Shown: positions 6,179 through 9,741 of the stretch, piece by piece
Layout: the number at the start of each line of letters is the position of its first letter
How positions within the stretch are numbered: position 1 is the stretch's first letter
NCBI GenBank assembly: GCA_028723145.1
Contig: JAQYFM010000136.1
Coordinates: 1 to 9,741, forward strand
Reading direction: 5' to 3'
DNA from: Spirochaetales bacterium
GTDB taxonomy: Bacteria > Spirochaetota > Spirochaetia > Sphaerochaetales > Sphaerochaetaceae
Length of the DNA stretch: 9,741 nt
Translations under genes and position numbers: made by a program
Notes under the pieces: model-generated
What the model saw: the letters and a program-made list of their open reading frames with translations, nothing else
Told to the model about the DNA's origin: nothing
Database searches by the model: none

Positions 6179-9049
6179 TTATTCAAAATAGAAAGTTTTT
6201 ATTTCACATGGTCCAAAAGTAAGGTTACTAAGGTCTACAGCCTTTCTATCGTTTTCAATTAAATTACATTCAAATACTTTATCATATTTGAATGAAACTT
6301 CAATCGATGCCTTAACACTTTGTCCGATAGCTTCATAAACTCTTACCACTCTACCCTTTTTATCTTCACTCAACTTTACTGTATCGCAAACTAAGGTATC
6401 ACTAGAAATGTATACTAAGCTTTCAAGACTATCTTGTGAGTTATAAATTATTGGAAGTCTATTTAAGTTATGAGCATACTTTACAATTTGTCCCATATCA
6501 TCATCTCTACAAGGCAAAATTGCATAGGTAAATTCATGCATTCCTCTATCAGCACTCATATCTGGATAAGTTGGAGAACGTAGTAAATTGAGTGATAGAA
6601 CTCCATCCTTAGCTCTTAAACCATACTTTGAATCATTTAATAAAGCAAAGGCAAAGCCATCTGAATTTACACTTGCCCACTTCTGGAAACAAATCTCAAA
6701 TTGAGCCTTCTCGATTAAAGTTTCATTTTTAGTTGTTCTTTTAATTACTCCATCTTGAATATCACAAAGGACTTCATCACTAAATACAGCTGGTTCAAAT
6801 TCGGCTCGAAGCATTTTATCCTCTTCATGCCAAGAAACTTTGGTGTGGAAATAAATTGCATTTGAATGACTATTTGTAACAACATCTTGAGTTATTTCAC
6901 TCTTTGAAAATTTATAACTTATTCTCTTTCCTCTAACAGGACCATCATTAATGTCTTTGACACTATCAGCTTTAAGAACAATAGGCGTCTTTTTATAGTA
7001 CTCCCAATCGATATCCCAAGCATTGTAGTGGAGCTTTGGGTCATCATATACGCAAAGTTTATTTAAAAATCCCTTCTTAAACTCCTTATCAAAGGCTTTA
7101 AAAGATGAAATAGATCCGTCCTCATTAAATGAAACAGATATATTACTATTTTCATCAAAACTAGCTTTTTCAATTAGTTTTGATGATCCTAAAGGTGGAA
7201 GAATAGCGCTATACCACTTTCCATCGAGTTTAATATCATATTCACGCTCAAATGGAGAAGGGTTATAAGCATACTTTTCTTTACTAGATGACTCTAATAC
7301 TCTATTTTCAAGCTCATTAATTTGCTTAAGAATTTCTTCATATTCCACTCTACTTTCTTCATAGACTCTATGAATACTAGAACCCGGTAAAATATCATGA
7401 AACTGTAAGAATAAAACTCTCTTCCAAAGCTCATTAATTTCATCATATGGATATGAGGAAATATCATTTCGAGCATAGAGGGCTTCGACACATTGCAGTC
7501 CAAGCTCACATCTTCTATTAGCTTTCTTATTGAAAGCTTGAGTTGTATATGTACCTTGATGCTTTTCAAGGTATAGCTCTCCTGAGTAAGTAGGAAGCTT
7601 TGCTCTATCATTCTCTAACTCTAAAAAGAAATCTTCTGCTCTTCCAAACTTTACTTTAGGACTATTCGCTAATGATTTTTGTCTCAAACCCATTTCTATT
7701 TGAACTTCACTAGGTCCACCACCTCCATCGCCAATTCCATAAAGCATTAATGCTTTATCGCAAAGGTTTAACTCAGGGTAGTTATCTTTAGTTGCTTTAG
7801 CACAAAGAGGAGATGCAGCCGCATTATATGTCTCTGCAGGAGGCATATGAACTAATATTTCACTTGAATCAACACCACGCCAAACAAATGAACGTGAAGG
7901 GAAATGGTTGTGTTCATTCCAACTTAATTTGATTGTTAAAAAATATGGAACCTCACATTTTTTTAATATTTGAAGAAGGTTTCCATTATAGCCAAATACA
8001 TCAGGAAGCCAGCAAATCTTTTGAGTCTTTCCAAATTCATCTCTCCAAAATCTTTGTCCAATAATTATCTGTCTAATTAAAGCTTCTCCTGATGGAACGT
8101 TGTTGTCAGCTTCGACCCACATTGCACCTTGAGTTTCAAGATTACCTGATAGGACTTTCTCTTTTATTCTTTTATATAGCTCTTTATTATTTTGTTTAAT
8201 AAATTCAAATTGTTGAGGCTGTGATGCACCATAAATATAGCTATCATATTTTCCTATATTTCTAAGCTGGAAGGTAAAGGTTCTTTGAGCCTTTCTCTTA
8301 GTCTCTCTTACAGGCCAAAGCCAAGCAAGATCGAGATGAGAATGACCTACAGCTGTAATAGTAAGAGACTCATCAAGAGTACCATTAAAAAGAGGCGCAA
8401 GAACAGCTCTACCCTCACTGAAAGAAATGTAGGAGGCTTTAATACTTTCCCTTAGCAGCTTTCTAAGACCTTCATCATAGTTTTGAGCACACATTAAACA
8501 ACTGATAGTTAAGTAATCATAGAAGAAGTCTTTACCTTCTTTATCTTGAATTAAGATATCAGCTTTTTTAAATATCCCATGGCCACAAAGCTTATTATAG
8601 TATCCATTATAGCCCGCATCTATGTCCCATGATAGATGACTTGGACACGGGATTGGTATATCAACATAAGTTTTTGCAACTAATGCTTGATAATAATCTA
8701 TCTTACTTGTATTTAATGTAACAGCTCCAATTGGATCGATAGTTTTTTCTCTATCATAAACAAGACCTTCTCCACCAATATCAATGTGAGCAATTAAATC
8801 CTTATTTCTAACCTCTTCTGGAATGTCTACATCAAGCTTAAACCAAGCTGCATCATAAAGACTTGCCCAAGTCATTCCCTTGTATATTTTTCTATATTCA
8901 AGCCTTTCATGGTCTATATAACTAACAGGTTCCTTTGACGGTGCGTATAATACATCAAATGAAGCTACCTTTGTAAATATTCTACTTCTTAACTCATCAA
9001 GAGCCTTCATAGTCTCTGTATCTTGTATTAAGATATCAACAGGTTCCAT
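6179..9049 (-). CDS. Alpha-mannosidase, glycoside hydrolase family 38 (MAN2C1-like)
   Basis: A retaining, metal-dependent exo-alpha-mannosidase removing terminal alpha-mannose from oligosaccharides. From the ATG at 9049 the protein has 956 residues, close to cytosolic/bacterial class II members. After a non-catalytic N-terminal region (about 1-230) come GHSHLDLAWLWP (235-246, metal ligands His238 and Asp240), MWVEAD (310-315), WLPDVFGYN (347-355, nucleophile Asp350), GDGGGGPSE (440-448) and FHDILPG (550-556, metal ligand His551). The C-terminal beta domains run to a typical final EIKTFYFE. No signal peptide or membrane helix is present, so it acts in the cytoplasm on imported oligosaccharides. 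AGGAGG precedes this ATG by only 3 nt; an in-frame TTG at 9064 would give five more residues but lacks a ribosome binding site. It begins 7 nt after the PHP fragment's stop, and no frameshift or missing catalytic residue is seen. Confidence 0.96.
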   Translation of the reverse strand: MEPVDILIQDTETMKALDELRSRIFTKVASFDVLYAPSKEPVSYIDHERLEYRKIYKGMTWASLYDAAWFKLDVDIPEEVRNKDLIAHIDIGGEGLVYDREKTIDPIGAVTLNTSKIDYYQALVAKTYVDIPIPCPSHLSWDIDAGYNGYYNKLCGHGIFKKADILIQDKEGKDFFYDYLTISCLMCAQNYDEGLRKLLRESIKASYISFSEGRAVLAPLFNGTLDESLTITAVGHSHLDLAWLWPVRETKRKAQRTFTFQLRNIGKYDSYIYGASQPQQFEFIKQNNKELYKRIKEKVLSGNLETQGAMWVEADNNVPSGEALIRQIIIGQRFWRDEFGKTQKICWLPDVFGYNGNLLQILKKCEVPYFLTIKLSWNEHNHFPSRSFVWRGVDSSEILVHMPPAETYNAAASPLCAKATKDNYPELNLCDKALMLYGIGDGGGGPSEVQIEMGLRQKSLANSPKVKFGRAEDFFLELENDRAKLPTYSGELYLEKHQGTYTTQAFNKKANRRCELGLQCVEALYARNDISSYPYDEINELWKRVLFLQFHDILPGSSIHRVYEESRVEYEEILKQINELENRVLESSSKEKYAYNPSPFEREYDIKLDGKWYSAILPPLGSSKLIEKASFDENSNISVSFNEDGSISSFKAFDKEFKKGFLNKLCVYDDPKLHYNAWDIDWEYYKKTPIVLKADSVKDINDGPVRGKRISYKFSKSEITQDVVTNSHSNAIYFHTKVSWHEEDKMLRAEFEPAVFSDEVLCDIQDGVIKRTTKNETLIEKAQFEICFQKWASVNSDGFAFALLNDSKYGLRAKDGVLSLNLLRSPTYPDMSADRGMHEFTYAILPCRDDDMGQIVKYAHNLNRLPIIYNSQDSLESLVYISSDTLVCDTVKLSEDKKGRVVRVYEAIGQSVKASIEVSFKYDKVFECNLIENDRKAVDLSNLTFGPCEIKTFYFE

Positions 9050-9052
9050 AAT

Positions 9053-9058
9053 CCTCCT
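9053..9058 (-). promoter_or_regulatory. Ribosome binding site of the mannosidase gene
   Basis: AGGAGG reads on the minus strand 3 nt before the ATG at 9049, closer than the usual 5-9 nt. Its first two bases overlap the TAG stop of the upstream PHP fragment (9059-9057), a classic sign of translational coupling within an operon. Confidence 0.7.
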
Positions 9059-9362
9059 AAACAAACCACATTGGATTAGATATTGCAGTTATATATTTTT
9101 TCCCAAATAGAGAAATATAGGTAACAACGTGAATTCTCTCACCCTTAACCGCTTTTCCAACTATCTTTAGATGATTTCTTTTACACCCTCTTTTTATTAC
9201 TTTTCCATTAGAAAAGACAACTTCTAATACTGATAAAGGTGGAACTTTTTCTGCTATTACTGTAAAAGTTTCCCTATTCTCTACACTTTCTCCAAAGCTT
9301 TTTCCATTGCAATCTAAAGATAAATAGGGTCCTTTATGAGATGAAGTAGATAACTTAAACAA
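9057..9362 (-). pseudogene. C-terminal remnant of a CehA/McbA-like PHP metallohydrolase
   Basis: About 97 residues read like the last domain of CehA/McbA-type PHP-superfamily phosphoesterases: TSSHKGPYLSLDCNGKSFGE, then SVLEVVFSNGKVI in the middle, and the characteristic ending YITAISNPMWFV. The whole metal-binding PHP domain, normally several hundred residues upstream, is absent. Resemblance fades upstream of about 9350, where the opposite strand begins to read as an AraC fragment, so this is the 3' stub of a gene cut by rearrangement. A TTG codon at 9362-9360 could formally start it but has no ribosome binding site. The stop overlaps the mannosidase ribosome binding site, which suggests the intact gene preceded the mannosidase in an operon. 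The family call is by memory of conserved patterns, not a search; a divergent small protein is the alternative. Confidence 0.65.
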
Positions 9363-9579
9363 TGAAAAACGAACAATTAGAGAAAGGTCCCTCTTTCTAT
9401 TAAAGCCAGAAGATAAACATCAATTCACACCTTGTGGTGATACTAGATGTATACATATTAATATTGCTTTTACCCAAGAAATATTACTTACACTAATTAA
9501 AGCGTTAGATATTGATGATAAGAAATTATTAAAATCTAAAAGACAAATTATATTATCTGAAGAGGATTTTAGGATATTA
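9361..9579 (+). pseudogene. Internal fragment of an AraC-family regulator's sensor domain
   Basis: The plus-strand frame is open from 9340 (after a TGA at 9337) to a stop at 9595-9597 but has no plausible start codon. Its translation reads like the cupin-type ligand-binding domain of AraC-family activators: SLFLLKPEDKHQF resembles the usual 'GdlfLlrPgdiHqf' strand, and RCIHINIAFTQEIL resembles the following 'yiNIaFs.e.l'. LSEEDFRIL near the end also fits. The first 30-40 residues and the whole helix-turn-helix C-terminus are missing. On the left it abuts the PHP remnant (junction about 9348-9364); on the right it runs into the insertion-sequence end near 9580. It is a doubly truncated relic; the family assignment is moderate because only about 75 residues remain. 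Confidence 0.55.
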
Positions 9580-9589
9580 AGCGGGAATC

Positions 9590-9610
9590 CTCGGTAATTC
9601 AATTACCGAG
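9590..9610 (+). repeat. Left-end hairpin of the IS200/IS605 element
   Basis: CTCGGTAATT (9590-9599) and AATTACCGAG (9601-9610) are exact inverted copies flanking one C. In single-stranded DNA this gives a stem of about 8 bp with a small loop, the kind of structure that TnpA binds. GCGGGAATC just upstream resembles sequence flanking hairpins in many IS605-type ends. Confidence 0.75.
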
Positions 9611-9647
9611 ATGAAAGCGTAAAATACTATTTGATAAAACGTATACA

Positions 9648-9659
9648 TATGATATCATA
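9648..9659. repeat. 12-bp perfect palindrome before tnpA
   Basis: TATGATATCATA is self-complementary and ends 4 nt before the tnpA ATG, where a ribosome binding site would normally lie. No Shine-Dalgarno is present. It may limit translation of the transposase or be an AT-rich coincidence. Confidence 0.4.
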
Positions 9660-9663
9660 AATT

Positions 9664-9741
9664 ATGAAGACAAATCTTGTACATTACAGAACTTGCGTAT
9701 GTAATATCAACTATCATATAGTATGGTCAGTCAAATATAGA
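9664..9741 (+). CDS. tnpA: IS200/IS605-family Y1 transposase TnpA, N-terminal 26 codons
   Basis: The 26 visible codons end in NINYHIVWSVKYR, the very characteristic opening strand of the HUH-type Y1 transposases of this family (usual form 'yHiVwvtKYR'). TnpA cuts and rejoins single-stranded element ends through one catalytic tyrosine; that residue and the HUH motif lie further on, outside the window, so activity cannot be judged. Full-length proteins are about 130-155 residues. The ATG at 9664 fits the family's usual N-terminal length, though no ribosome binding site precedes it. It is oriented away from the mannosidase gene and truncated here only by the window edge. Confidence 0.85.
   Translation, partial: MKTNLVHYRTCVCNINYHIVWSVKYR

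Larger units (their letters stand above)
9580..9741 (+). mobile_element. Left end of an IS200/IS605-family element (incomplete)
   Basis: The start of a Y1 transposase gene at 9664 is preceded by a perfect hairpin at 9590-9610 set in the AT-rich leader typical of this family's left end. These elements move as single strands, recognise subterminal hairpins, and insert next to a short T-rich tetra- or pentanucleotide without target duplication; TATTAA at 9575-9580 could be such a target. The exact boundary is uncertain by several bases (about 9577-9590). The rest of the element, including any tnpB and the right end, lies beyond the window. Confidence 0.75.

Noticed and set aside
7294..7611. A 105-residue minus-strand frame inside the mannosidase gene
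   Set aside because: It is in a different frame of a clearly conserved catalytic enzyme and shows no motif or start signal; a shadow reading frame.
9050..9064. TTG start giving the mannosidase five extra residues
   Set aside because: There is no ribosome binding site before 9064 and the extra residues are encoded by the AGGAGG element itself, so the ATG at 9049 is preferred despite the short 3-nt spacing.
9057..9362. A complete 101-residue gene starting at TTG 9362
   Set aside because: No ribosome binding site precedes the TTG, the protein reads as the C-terminal domain of a much larger enzyme, and the frame stays open upstream past the TTG, so it is treated as a truncated remnant.
9590..9610. 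A CRISPR repeat or phage attachment site
   Set aside because: The inverted repeat occurs once, without spacers or repeats, and is explained by the adjacent IS200/IS605 transposase.

Overview
The window is an AT-rich bacterial chromosome segment (roughly 35-38% GC by eye) of mostly ordinary metabolic genes, with a damaged accessory junction at its right end. The lineage cannot be fixed from the sequence. A clostridial-type hexameric glutamate dehydrogenase, an 11-helix amino-acid symporter, a UPF0371/DUF1846 protein and a MAN2C1-like alpha-mannosidase together suggest an anaerobic, probably host-associated fermenter, such as a Treponema-like spirochaete or a low-GC Bacillota. This is inference only.

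Layout, left to right. (1) 1-674, minus: N-terminal 224 residues of a Cof-type HAD phosphatase, cut by the window edge, with a promoter that abuts its ATG. (2) 675-1074: AT-rich, non-coding region shared by the divergent HAD and gdhA genes. It holds hairpins, an 11-nt-period direct repeat and the gdhA 5' UTR, whose Shine-Dalgarno lies in an inverted repeat. (3) 1075-3952, plus: gdhA (NADP-type) and, 7 nt later, a DUF1846 gene, apparently one operon ended by a terminator at 3958-3988. (4) 4002-5444, plus: an NSS-family sodium-coupled amino-acid symporter with its own promoter. (5) 5445-5566: an extended -10 promoter followed about 110 nt later by a strong terminator, possibly a small RNA. (6) 5589-5968, plus: a stand-alone Hpt phosphotransfer protein, probably leaderless. 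(7) 6138-6178: a plus-oriented terminator between converging genes. (8) 6179-9049, minus: an intact cytosolic GH38 alpha-mannosidase. (9) 9057-9741: a scrap zone. It contains the C-terminus of a CehA/McbA-like PHP metallohydrolase (minus), a middle piece of an AraC-type regulator's sensor domain (plus), and the left end plus first 26 codons of an IS200/IS605 transposase (plus).

How the genes relate. gdhA links 2-oxoglutarate, ammonia and glutamate, and the nearby symporter imports an amino acid, so the centre of the window looks like amino-acid/nitrogen metabolism. The DUF1846 partner has no role I can assign. The mannosidase was probably the last gene of a glycan-use operon with the PHP enzyme and possibly the AraC regulator; rearrangement and an insertion sequence removed most of that neighbourhood. 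I found no CRISPR array, toxin-antitoxin module, defence system, rRNA or tRNA, and no clearly new multi-gene system. The most unusual signals are two probable leaderless genes, the possible small RNA, the hairpin over the gdhA ribosome binding site, and the layered gene remnants next to the insertion sequence.
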